13,251 nucleotides of DNA from Planctomycetaceae bacterium UBA4732. GTDB taxonomy: Bacteria > Planctomycetota > Planctomycetia > Gemmatales > Gemmataceae. The translations under genes were made by a program, and so were the position numbers. This document shows, piece after piece, positions 7,033-12,791 of this stretch. Where the stretch lies: positions 12,313 through 25,563 of the forward strand of contig DHJA01000088.1 of assembly GCA_002404095.1 (NCBI GenBank). The letters are read 5' to 3'. Below the pieces are notes generated by a model, which was not told the DNA's origin, searched no databases, and saw only the letters and a program-made list of their open reading frames with translations. Position 1 is the stretch's first letter. Every line of letters starts with the position of its first letter.

Positions 7033-8175
7033 TTAGCCGAGGATTTCCGTTAGCGCCGACGCCAGCGCGTCTACGTCGGCGGCGGTGTTGAACGGGCCGG
7101 TGCTGACCCGAACCGTTCCTCCCGCGGGGAGCGTACCCAAGGCGCGATGGATGTACGGGGAACAGTGAAGCCCCGGTCGCACTGCCACGTCGAAGGCCTG
7201 GTCGAGAACGCCGGCAAGCTCCGCCGCCGGCAGAGCCTCCGCGCTGAAACTCAGCGTACTCACGCGCCGCGAAGCGTCGCGCCCGCCGTACACGGTGACG
7301 CCGTCTATTGCCTCAAGGCGCAGGCGGAGTCGTTCGATCAACTCATTCTCACGGGCGTGAATTTGTTCCACGCCCTGGGCCTGGACGTAACGAATGCCCG
7401 CCGCCAGCCCCGCCACGCCGAGGACGTTGGGCGTACCTCCTTCGAGGAAGTGGGGCAATTCACGCGGCTGCGTCTCGCTGGCGGAGTCGCCGCCGGTGCC
7501 GCCTTCACGCCAGGCCCGCGGCGTGATGCGAGGCCCAACGTAGAGCGCCCCGGTTCCCGTCGGCCCGAGAAGCGACTTGTGGCCGGGAAAGGCAAGTAGG
7601 TCGATGTTCATTTCTTGCACGTCGATGGGCGCGACGCCCGCCGTCTGGGCGGCGTCTACCAGAAATAAAAGATCGTGTTCGCGCACAATACGGCCGATCT
7701 CGGCGATCGGCTGGACCGTGCCGAGGACGTTGCTGGCGTGCGTCAGCGCGACAAGCCGGGTGCGCGGCGTAAGCGCCCGCCGCACGTCGTCGGGGTTGAG
7801 GTAGCCGTCGGAGTCGGCCTTGATGCGCGTAAGGCTGATGCGGCCGTCCTTTTCCATGGCGCGCAACGGCCGGCTAACGCTGTTGTGTTCCAAGTCGCTG
7901 GTTATTATGTGATCGCCTTCGTCGAGGACGCCCTTGAAGGCCATGTTAAGGGCGTCGGTGCAGTTGAGAGTGAAGGCGAAGCGTTCCGGCCCCTTGCCGT
8001 GAAAGAGCTGGTTGAGCAAGTGCCGGCAGTCGTCGAGAGCGCGTTCGGCGGCGAGGGCCATCTTGTGGCCGGCGCGGCCGGGGTTGGCGAGACTGGTACG
8101 CGCAAAAGCGTCGAGCGCCTGGTAGACGGCCTCGGGTTTCGGATAACTGGTAGCGGCATTGTCGAGATAGATCAT
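7033..8175 (-). CDS. Cysteine desulfurase-like class V aminotransferase (PLP)
   Basis: The 380-aa protein is a NifS/IscS-like fold-type I PLP enzyme, closest in feel to the cysteine desulfurase family protein group represented by EF2568. Visible motifs: IYLDNAATSYPKPE at the N-terminus, EHNS with His98, VDAAQTAG with Asp174 and Gln177, the PLP-binding Lys200 in FPGHKSLLGPTGTG, and the candidate persulfide Cys338 in RPGLHCSPY followed by GGTVRVSTGPFNT. Length is normal and no key residue is missing. The ATG at 8175 is preferred; an adjacent GTG at 8178 is possible. The gene begins 11 bases after the Uma2 stop, so it is co-transcribed with it. It could deliver sulfane sulfur for the ThiF/CysO-like pair encoded upstream, but also for Fe-S clusters or other uses; substrate is not proven. 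Confidence 0.9.
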   Translation of the reverse strand: MIYLDNAATSYPKPEAVYQALDAFARTSLANPGRAGHKMALAAERALDDCRHLLNQLFHGKGPERFAFTLNCTDALNMAFKGVLDEGDHIITSDLEHNSVSRPLRAMEKDGRISLTRIKADSDGYLNPDDVRRALTPRTRLVALTHASNVLGTVQPIAEIGRIVREHDLLFLVDAAQTAGVAPIDVQEMNIDLLAFPGHKSLLGPTGTGALYVGPRITPRAWREGGTGGDSASETQPRELPHFLEGGTPNVLGVAGLAAGIRYVQAQGVEQIHARENELIERLRLRLEAIDGVTVYGGRDASRRVSTLSFSAEALPAAELAGVLDQAFDVAVRPGLHCSPYIHRALGTLPAGGTVRVSTGPFNTAADVDALASALTEILG

Positions 8176-8186
8176 CACTCACTCGC

Positions 8187-8801
8187 TCATGGCAATAGTT
8201 CACGGACGGGGATGCGGGCGATTTCTTTGCCGTCTAGGACGAACGGAACGGCTTGTGTCGCCGAATAGTTGCGGTGCTTTCGATAGGCGGGGGATTTACC
8301 CCCTATCGGATCGGTAAAGACCTCGACGCGCGAATCGATCAGGTTAATGATCCAGTAGATTTGAATTTCGGCCCGGGCGTAGACGAGGCTCTTGAATTCC
8401 CGGTCGATGTCAAGCGATGAGTCGGCGACTTCGATGAGCAAGCCAATCTCCTTCGGCGTCGGATGGCTTTGACCATAGCGGCGAACCGGCCCACGGGCAA
8501 TAAGCAGGTCTGGCTCAGGCTCGCCGGTCGCCAGCGTAATGGGCAACTGGATTCGCAGCGTCCAATCCGATGGCAGCTTGGATAGCAGATAAGTCTGGGC
8601 GAGCGCAATACAAGTGGCATGGGGAGGGTTGATAGTCATTTTGTCGATGATCCATCCTTCCAATAGTTCGCACCGCTCCCCATCCTTCAAAATACCGGCG
8701 TCGATCATGGCGTGATACTGCTCGACCGTAAAGCGGTGGAACGACAACGCCGGGGTTTGACTAACAACCGGAACGGGAGGGGCGGCGACGGCACTACTCA
8801 T
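8187..8801 (-). CDS. Uma2 family endonuclease (DUF820, PD-(D/E)XK fold)
   Basis: The 204-aa product has the Uma2 layout: FTVEQYHAMIDAGIL and ELLEGWIIDK near the N-terminus, then the nuclease core with Asp98 in EPDLLIARG, Glu124 in LLIEVADSS, and Lys137 in REFKSLVYARA, followed by YWIINLIDSRVEVF. These are the expected catalytic positions of the PD-(D/E)XK fold. The start ATG at 8801 has AAGGAG seven bases upstream. Biological role of the family is unsettled; it is highly expanded in planctomycetes and cyanobacteria. It follows the interrupted toxin gene closely (26 bases from that gene's second stop), so it probably belongs to the same transcript as the antitoxin-like gene. Confidence 0.9.
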   Translation of the reverse strand: MSSAVAAPPVPVVSQTPALSFHRFTVEQYHAMIDAGILKDGERCELLEGWIIDKMTINPPHATCIALAQTYLLSKLPSDWTLRIQLPITLATGEPEPDLLIARGPVRRYGQSHPTPKEIGLLIEVADSSLDIDREFKSLVYARAEIQIYWIINLIDSRVEVFTDPIGGKSPAYRKHRNYSATQAVPFVLDGKEIARIPVRELLP

Positions 8802-8826
8802 GGCCTAGCTCCTTTGCGGGATGGTA

Positions 8827-9084
8827 TCAAGGACGCCAGCGGATTGCGACGACCGTTACAATCCGCTCCGCGTCGGAAATCTCCTATTGCGCCCGGAGCG
8901 GCGCCACGTCGGAAGAGTAGAGTCCCTCAACGGCAGAGACGGCATGACGCAGCGGGTCGGCCGCCAGAAGCCGGTCGATCTGGTTCTGCGCCGAAGTGAT
9001 CGCCTGCCGCGATGCGAGCGGCCGGAGCCAAGTCGCGGCGAGTTGATCGCGCGCATCGTCGGACCAATCTACGGAATAAGACAT
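8827..9084 (-). pseudogene. RelE/ParE-like toxin gene interrupted by an in-frame amber codon
   Basis: From ATG 9084 the frame encodes 66 residues (MSYSVDWSDDARDQLAATWL at the start, later IDRLLAADPLRHAV) and then meets TAG at 8886-8884. Reading through it continues in the same frame for 18 codons as EISDAERIVTVVAIRWRP to TGA at 8827. That continuation is the expected last beta-strands of small RelE/ParE-like planctomycete toxins, and the total of 85 codons fits family length. The TAG sits where a tyrosine (TAT/TAC) would be natural, so one substitution explains it. The 66-aa product would lack the C-terminal strands and is likely inactive. A sequencing error is possible. The start lies five bases after the antitoxin-like stop, within its ribosome-binding region (AGG before ATG). 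Confidence 0.7.
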
Positions 9085-9089
9085 CCTGC

Positions 9090-9401
9090 TTATCCTTTAT
9101 TTCGCATGTGGCCGGGGTCCGCCGTGTCGAGATGCGCGAGAAACTCCTTCATTTGGACTTCGTCGAAGCCGCCGGTGCGATCCCATTCTTCCTGCAGCGC
9201 GAGCAGACGGGCTTGAACCTGCGCGCCAGTAAACCAGGGCCCAGGAGAGCGGGCGCGACGTTTCAACTCAGCGATCTGTTCCGTGGTGAGCTTCGGCTCA
9301 ATGTGCCCCAACACCCTTCCCCCCGCATCGCGGACTATCACGAAGTCGAACGACGCGGCAACGATTTTGGCTTGCTCTTCGGTCAGGATCAAATCTGACA
9401 T
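9090..9401 (-). CDS. Antitoxin-like small protein paired with the RelE/ParE-like gene
   Basis: The 103-aa protein begins with a compact strand-rich segment (MSDLILTEEQAKIVAAS; VIVRDAGGRVLGHIEP), then a charged helical region (TTEQIAELKRRARSPGPWFTGAQVQARLLALQ) and ends with EEWDRTGGFDEVQMKEFLAHLD. This arrangement resembles planctomycete small proteins encoded immediately before RelE/ParE-like genes; the C-terminal half would be the toxin-binding part by analogy. The ATG at 9401 has an excellent ribosome-binding site (AAAGGAGGTG, 9416-9407, seven-base gap). It likely has its own promoter just upstream. With the partner gene broken, it may now be an orphan, or retain autoregulatory activity. 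Family call is from memory and context only. Confidence 0.65.
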   Translation of the reverse strand: MSDLILTEEQAKIVAASFDFVIVRDAGGRVLGHIEPKLTTEQIAELKRRARSPGPWFTGAQVQARLLALQEEWDRTGGFDEVQMKEFLAHLDTADPGHMRNKG

Positions 9402-9425
9402 GGCAACACCTCCTTTATATGAATT

Positions 9426-9434
9426 ATTCTACCA
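9426..9434 (-). promoter_or_regulatory. Candidate extended -10 promoter for the antitoxin/toxin/Uma2/desulfurase genes
   Basis: On the - strand the sequence reads TGGTAGAAT (9434-9426): an extended -10 with TGN spacing and five of six TATAAT bases. It lies in an AT-rich pocket between the ThiF stop (9457) and the strong ribosome-binding site at 9416-9407, giving a very short 5' leader. No convincing -35 box is seen. Confidence 0.4.
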
Positions 9435-9456
9435 CGCCGCGTCCGTCGCCCACTAC

Positions 9457-10491
9457 TCAATGCCCCACATACTTCGCATACAACGTCCGCGCCCGGTCTA
9501 CGTCGTCGGTGCCCTTGATGATGGCGCGGCCATCGGGGAACACGGTGAATTCGCAATTTTCCGCGTTGAATTTCAATAAAAAGCGATTGTAATGCACTTC
9601 GCCCATGTGTTCCAGTTGGCGAGCCATGTCCTCGAAATTGAGGCGCGACGCGGTGCGATGCGACACCTGCACGGCGTTGCGGCCGCACAGGCTCGTCGTC
9701 TGCGAGCCGTGTTCGCCGTCCAACCACTCGAAGCGCCGGTGCTGACAACAGGGACAATCCACCTTGCCCAGTAGCGGCGCCACTTTGATGCGCCGCTGCT
9801 CATTTTCCCACATGTCGAAGTAAAGCAGTTCGCGGCTCACCTTATCGCGCCGGCCGACGAGGATCTTGATCGCTTCGGAAGCCTGGTAGCTGGCGACGAC
9901 GTTGACGATCGGCCCAAGTACGCCGGCCGTCTCGCAGGTGCCGGCCTCGCCCGGCGCGGGGGCCGCCTCGAAGACGCAGCGCAGGCACGGCGTCTCGCCC
10001 GGCAAGATCGTCATCGTCTGGCCGTGACTGCCGATGCAGCCGCCGTAGACCCACGGCTTGTTCAGCTTCACGGCGGCGTCGTTAATGAGATAACGGACCT
10101 CGAAATTGTCGCTGCCGTCAAGGATCAGGTCGGCGTCGCCCACCAGTTCCAGGATATTCGTGCGGTCAATGTCCACAACGACCGGCTCAACATGCACGGC
10201 GGAGTTGATCGCGCCCAGCTTCCGCGCCGCGGCCTCCGCCTTGGGCAGCCCCTCGGCCACGTCATGCTCATCAAAAAGCACCTGGCGTTGCAGGTTGCTC
10301 GTCTCGATGAAATCGCGGTCGATGAGGCGCAGACGGCCCACGCCGGCGCGCACCAGGGCGTTGGCCAGCACCGTGCCGAGAGCGCCGCAGCCGCACAGCG
10401 TCACGCGGGCGTCGAGCAGCTTTTTCTGGCCGGCCTCGCCGACGCCGTAGAAGCGCATCTGCCGGCTGTACCGTTCCAGGGCAATGTCCAT
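9457..10491 (-). CDS. ThiF/MoeB/HesA family E1-like adenylyltransferase
   Basis: The 344-aa enzyme has the E1-like activating fold. Visible elements: nucleotide-binding G-C-G-A-L-G at residues 34-39, IDRDFIETSNLQRQ with the Arg69 finger, DGSDNF with Asp125/Asp128 near the magnesium site, zinc-binding pairs C169LRC172 and C246PCC249, and a candidate catalytic Cys186 in GTCETAGVLGP. After the E1 core (to about 255) there is a C-terminal extension ending FPDGRAIIKGTDDVDRARTLYAKYVG, seen in ThiF-like proteins rather than in short MoeB; there is no rhodanese domain as in MoeZ/Uba4. It would adenylate the C-terminal glycine of a ubiquitin-like sulfur carrier; the obvious partner is the Gly-Gly-ended protein encoded two genes upstream. 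Start ATG 10491 has GGAGG eight bases upstream. Confidence 0.92.
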   Translation of the reverse strand: MDIALERYSRQMRFYGVGEAGQKKLLDARVTLCGCGALGTVLANALVRAGVGRLRLIDRDFIETSNLQRQVLFDEHDVAEGLPKAEAAARKLGAINSAVHVEPVVVDIDRTNILELVGDADLILDGSDNFEVRYLINDAAVKLNKPWVYGGCIGSHGQTMTILPGETPCLRCVFEAAPAPGEAGTCETAGVLGPIVNVVASYQASEAIKILVGRRDKVSRELLYFDMWENEQRRIKVAPLLGKVDCPCCQHRRFEWLDGEHGSQTTSLCGRNAVQVSHRTASRLNFEDMARQLEHMGEVHYNRFLLKFNAENCEFTVFPDGRAIIKGTDDVDRARTLYAKYVGH

Positions 10492-10507
10492 CGTTACGCC
10501 TCCGAAT

Positions 10508-10559
10508 GTGGGCGACTCGCTCCGCGAGTCGCCGGCCGCTCACGGAGTGAGCGGCCCAC
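10508..10559. repeat. Compound palindrome: two hairpins inside an outer stem
   Basis: Hairpin 1 has 9-bp arms 10512-10520/10524-10532 (GCGACTCGC, loop TCC). Hairpin 2 has 10-bp arms 10534-10543/10547-10556 (GGCCGCTCAC, loop GGA). GTGGG (10508-10512) can pair with CCCAC (10555-10559), giving a three-way cruciform. It lies between the unknown 115-aa gene and the ThiF gene on the - strand and contains the stop codon of the former (10540-10542). This is a third palindrome family in the window. Confidence 0.9.
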
Positions 10560-10887
10560 TATGGTCGCCGACGCCGAAATCCGTGAGAAATGTCTTGAGA
10601 AACAAGGTCAATTGTTTAGGCCACTTCTCTTGCCGGCCGTAGGTGCGAAGGCAGGTCAGATCCTCGCGCGCGCGCCGCAGGCGTTCGCCCTGAAGCTGTT
10701 GGAGGTAGGTGGCCATGTACTCCAACGCCTCTGAGGAAGCGTCGGGATTTACTACTTCGTCGTCGGAGCCGGAGAGAAAAACGACGGCATGGAGTACGGC
10801 CAGCAGCAGCGGATCGACGCCCAACTCCGGCGGTATAAGCGGGAAGACCGCCACGCCGTCGGGAGCTTCCTCAGGTTCGTCAGCCAC
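10540..10887 (-). CDS. Unknown 115-aa protein coupled to the sulfur carrier gene
   Basis: The GTG at 10887 overlaps the end of the sulfur-carrier gene by eight bases (GTGGCTGA), so it is translated by coupling; a longer frame upstream is only the shadow of that gene. The product begins MADEPEEAP, then FPLIPPELGVDPLLLAVLHAVVFL, a negatively charged stretch (SGSDDEVVNPDA), and helical segments LEYMATYLQQLQGERLRRA and KWPKQLTLFLKTFL. It appears small, helical and cytoplasmic; no signal peptide, no cysteine pair, and no JAMM/Mec metalloprotease motif. I do not recognise a named family, though the pattern feels conserved among planctomycetes at this location. Its last six residues and stop are encoded by the palindrome at 10508-10559. 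The position between a sulfur carrier and its activating enzyme suggests a role in that pathway. Confidence 0.78.
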   Translation of the reverse strand: MADEPEEAPDGVAVFPLIPPELGVDPLLLAVLHAVVFLSGSDDEVVNPDASSEALEYMATYLQQLQGERLRRAREDLTCLRTYGRQEKWPKQLTLFLKTFLTDFGVGDHSGPLTP

Positions 10888-11152
10888 CGGCCACCGCGGG
10901 GATGATCGCCAGTTCGTCGCCGTCCTTGACGGGCGTTGCGAGACTATCCAGATAGCGAATATCCTCGTTGTTGAGGTAGACGTTGATGAACTGGCGCACC
11001 TTGCCGTCTTTGAAAACGCGCTCGGCGATGGCGGGATACTTGGCGCTAAGGTCGGCCAACGCCGCCTGCACGGTGGCGCCGGCGACCTCAACGGTGGTCT
11101 TGCCGTCGGCGTGCTGACGCATAGGCGTCGGAATCTGAATCTTGATCGTCAT
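10880..11152 (-). CDS. CysO/MoaD/ThiS-like sulfur carrier protein
   Basis: The 90-aa beta-grasp protein begins MTIKIQIPTPMRQHADGKT, continues through LADLSAKYPAIAERV and FINVYLNNEDIRYLDSLATP and ends AIIPAVAGG. The terminal Gly-Gly is the site that E1-like enzymes adenylate and convert to thiocarboxylate. The central NxYxNxEDIR segment and the PAVAGG end resemble mycobacterial CysO (as recalled) more than MoaD or ThiS, whose sequences are shorter or lack them. ATG 11152 is chosen because AGGAG lies five bases upstream; a TTG at 11170 would run through that site. It is downstream of the threonine synthase-like gene and upstream of a ThiF-type enzyme, so it probably carries sulfide for an amino-acid sulfhydrylation rather than for molybdopterin. 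Confidence 0.92.
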   Translation of the reverse strand: MTIKIQIPTPMRQHADGKTTVEVAGATVQAALADLSAKYPAIAERVFKDGKVRQFINVYLNNEDIRYLDSLATPVKDGDELAIIPAVAGG

Positions 11153-11168
11153 GGCAACTCCTAAAGAC

Positions 11169-11275
11169 AAAAGGTCTCACGCAAAGGCGCAAAGAAGACC
11201 CGAAGAAAGGAACGAGAAACAGATACATGCTCTCTCAACCTCTTTGCGCCTTTGCGCCTTTGCGTGAGACCTTTT
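11169..11275. repeat. Imperfect inverted repeat between the threonine synthase-like and sulfur carrier genes
   Basis: The left arm is 11169-11195 and the right arm 11241-11275; both contain AAAAGGTCTCACGCAAAGGC or its complement. The right arm has one additional 8-base GGCGCAAA unit, so the arms pair over 27 bases with an 8-base bulge and a loop of about 45 bases. The right arm reaches the TAA stop (11276-11274) of the threonine synthase-like gene. The motif resembles a dispersed repeat seen in several bacterial phyla (recalled). It fills nearly the whole intergenic gap and may act on the shared transcript. Confidence 0.88.
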
Positions 11276-12530
11276 ATACCAGTGCGGGTTCGCGGACGTT
11301 TTCCACCAGTGGAATGAATTCTTCCAGTTTCGGCCCGATCACCATCGGCCGTTCCAGCAGGCCGGCCACGGCTTCCTGCGTCTTCAGGCCGTTGCCGGTG
11401 ATGCACAACACGATTTCCTCATCCCGGTCGATGCGCCCCTGCTCCAACAACTTGCGAGCCACCGCCACCGTCACGCCGCCGGCCGTCTCCGCGAAGATGC
11501 CTTCCGTGCGGCCCAGTAAGTACATCCCCGCGGCAATCTCCGCGTCGCTCACGTCCTCCGCCCAGCCGCCCGATTCGCGGATCAGCTTGGCCGCGAAGTA
11601 GCCGTCGGCCGGGTCGCCGATGGCTAACGACTTGGCGATGGTGTTCGGCTTGCGCACCGGCCGATGCGACTCCCAACCGTTCTTGACCGCCGTGCTGATC
11701 GGGCCGCAGCCGGACGCCTGCGCGCCGTAAAACTTGCAGTTCGGCGCGTCGATCAGGCCGACCTTGTGCAATTCTTTGAACGCCTTGTCGATCTTGCCGA
11801 TCAGGCTGCCGCCGGCCATCGGACAGACGACGTGCCGCGGCGTCCGCCAACCGAGTTGTTCCGCGATCTCGAAGCCGAACGTCTTGGACCCCTCGGCGTA
11901 GTACGGCCGGAGGTTGACGTTGACGAAGCCCCAGCCGTATTTGAAGGCCACCTGGGTACAGAGACGATTGACCTCGTCATAGGTGCCTTTGACGCCGATG
12001 ACCTTGGCGCCGTAGATGCTGGTGGCGAGAATCTTGGCCGGCTCCAGGTCGTAGGGCACGAAGATGTAGCTTTCCAGCCCGGCGGCGGCGGCGTTGGCGG
12101 CCACGCTGTTGGCCAGGTTGCCGGTCGAGGCGCAACCGACCGTGGTGAGGCCAAACTCGCGGGCCTTGCTCAGGGCCACGGCCACGACGCGATCCTTGAA
12201 CGACAGCGTTGGGAAGTTGACGGCGTCGTTCTTGATCCAGAGATTTTCGACGCCCAATTCCGAGGCCAGGCGGTCGGCCCGGATCAGCGGCGTACCGCCG
12301 GATTGTTTGCCGACGGTCGGTTCGCCATCGAGCGGCAGGAATTCCTGGAAGCGCCACATATTATTGTAGCGAGCCTCGATTTTGCCGCGGCTAACGGCCT
12401 CGGCGATGGCGTCGTAGTCGTAATCGACCTCGAGCGGGCCGAAATCTTCGGTGCAGAAGTTGATGGGCGAGGCCGGATAGGCCTGGCCGCACATGCGGCA
12501 CTTCAGGCCGCGGACGAAGGGAGAAGACAC
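11274..12530 (-). CDS. thrC: Threonine synthase-like fold-type II PLP enzyme under SAM riboswitch
   Basis: I start at GTG 12530 (418 aa): GGAGGG lies eight bases upstream, and the protein then begins SSPFVRGLKCRMCGQAYP, the normal N-terminus with Cys11, Cys14 and Cys26 (LKCRMCG...NFCTEDFGPLEVDYDYD). The open frame up to 12779 runs through a riboswitch and is not coding. PLP Lys112 is in PTLSFKDRV; the canonical family motif is SFKDRG, here Val replaces Gly. Other motifs are GCASTGNLANS, CPMAGGSLIGK and GCGPISTAVKNGWE. Threonine synthase converts O-phosphohomoserine to threonine. Downstream genes encode a CysO-like carrier and ThiF, and the upstream SAM-I aptamer ties the gene to methionine supply. 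It may therefore be a homocysteine-forming relative or a regulated threonine synthase; the symbol is by family only. Confidence 0.9.
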   Translation of the reverse strand: MSSPFVRGLKCRMCGQAYPASPINFCTEDFGPLEVDYDYDAIAEAVSRGKIEARYNNMWRFQEFLPLDGEPTVGKQSGGTPLIRADRLASELGVENLWIKNDAVNFPTLSFKDRVVAVALSKAREFGLTTVGCASTGNLANSVAANAAAAGLESYIFVPYDLEPAKILATSIYGAKVIGVKGTYDEVNRLCTQVAFKYGWGFVNVNLRPYYAEGSKTFGFEIAEQLGWRTPRHVVCPMAGGSLIGKIDKAFKELHKVGLIDAPNCKFYGAQASGCGPISTAVKNGWESHRPVRKPNTIAKSLAIGDPADGYFAAKLIRESGGWAEDVSDAEIAAGMYLLGRTEGIFAETAGGVTVAVARKLLEQGRIDRDEEIVLCITGNGLKTQEAVAGLLERPMVIGPKLEEFIPLVENVREPALV

Positions 12531-12538
12531 GGAGCAAA

Positions 12539-12576
12539 CCCTCCAAACGCCGGGGGATGGCATCAAAGTCGGAGGT
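12539..12576 (-). promoter_or_regulatory. Possible ribosome-site sequestering hairpin (riboswitch expression platform)
   Basis: The ribosome-binding site GGAGGG (12544-12539) of the GTG start at 12530 can pair with ACCTCC (12576-12571) through at least five consecutive base pairs. Such a hairpin would hide the site and could be the element controlled by the upstream SAM aptamer. A second CCTCC inside the aptamer (complement of GGAGG at 12687-12691) could also compete. Pairing is read directly; the regulatory role is inferred. Confidence 0.4.
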
Positions 12577-12627
12577 GCGTATCGTCCAGAAGGGGAGCTT
12601 CCGCAAGCGATCAAGCGACCGCTTGGG

Positions 12628-12656
12628 AAACGAGAAAAGAGGCGTGCCAGGCACAC
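12628..12656 (-). terminator. Weak candidate attenuator just after the SAM aptamer
   Basis: On the - strand, immediately after the P1 helix, GTGTGCCTGGCACGC (12656-12642) can form a 5-bp stem with loop CCTGG, followed by the pyrimidine-rich TCTTTTCTCGTTT (12640-12628). The stem is short and the T-run interrupted, so transcription termination is less convincing than translational control. Confidence 0.3.
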
Positions 12657-12657
12657 G

Positions 12658-12770
12658 ATCTTATCTCTCCCGGCCAAAGCCGGGTAGGAGGTAGCACCAG
12701 CGATCTCCTTGCGGAGAACCGGTTGCTGTGGCTTCACAGGGCCCAATCCCTCAGCCACTCTGGATAAGAT
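12658..12770 (-). promoter_or_regulatory. SAM-I (S-box) riboswitch aptamer
   Basis: On the - strand the sequence follows the S-box consensus throughout. P1 is a perfect 8-bp helix, ATCTTATC (12770-12763) with GATAAGAT (12665-12658). Then come CAGAGTGG, the kink-turn/P2 region CTGAGGGATTGGGCCC, GTGAAGCCAC, the invariant AGCAACC, a P3 hairpin (CTCCGCAAGGAG), the conserved GGTGCTA, CCTCCTACC, and a P4 hairpin CCCGGC-TTTG-GCCGGG (12684-12669) followed by AGAGATAAG. These are the elements that form the S-adenosylmethionine pocket and pseudoknot. It precedes the threonine synthase-like gene by 127 bases. The usual effect of SAM binding is to switch the downstream gene off. Confidence 0.95.
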
Positions 12771-12791
12771 ACCCACCAAGTTGTCCGTTTA

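Noticed and set aside
8286..8313. Imperfect palindrome in the Uma2 gene (GGGGG and CCCCC around a short loop)
   Set aside because: Arms have a bulge and the encoded residues fit the ordinary family spacing, so it need not be an inserted repeat.
8187..9401. Reading antitoxin/toxin/Uma2 as an anti-phage defence island
   Set aside because: No further defence genes are seen, the toxin is broken and Uma2 function is unsettled; the context does not support this claim.
10024..10734. 236-aa + strand frame over the ThiF gene
   Set aside because: Antisense shadow of a well-supported E1-like enzyme.
10888..11091. Longer version of the 115-aa protein starting upstream
   Set aside because: The upstream part is the out-of-frame shadow of the sulfur carrier gene (Arg/Ser/Pro/Thr-rich); GTG 10887 fits coupling.
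11153..11170. TTG start adding six residues to the sulfur carrier
   Set aside because: It would place the clear AGGAG ribosome-binding site inside the coding sequence; ATG 11152 gives the normal carrier N-terminus.
11664..12767. 367-aa open frame antisense to the threonine synthase-like gene
   Set aside because: GC-rich shadow frame; the opposite strand carries a clear conserved enzyme and riboswitch.
12531..12779. N-terminal extension of the threonine synthase-like protein to 501 aa
   Set aside because: The extra frame runs through the SAM riboswitch and its platform; the peptide is unlike the family, and a good ribosome-binding site precedes GTG 12530.
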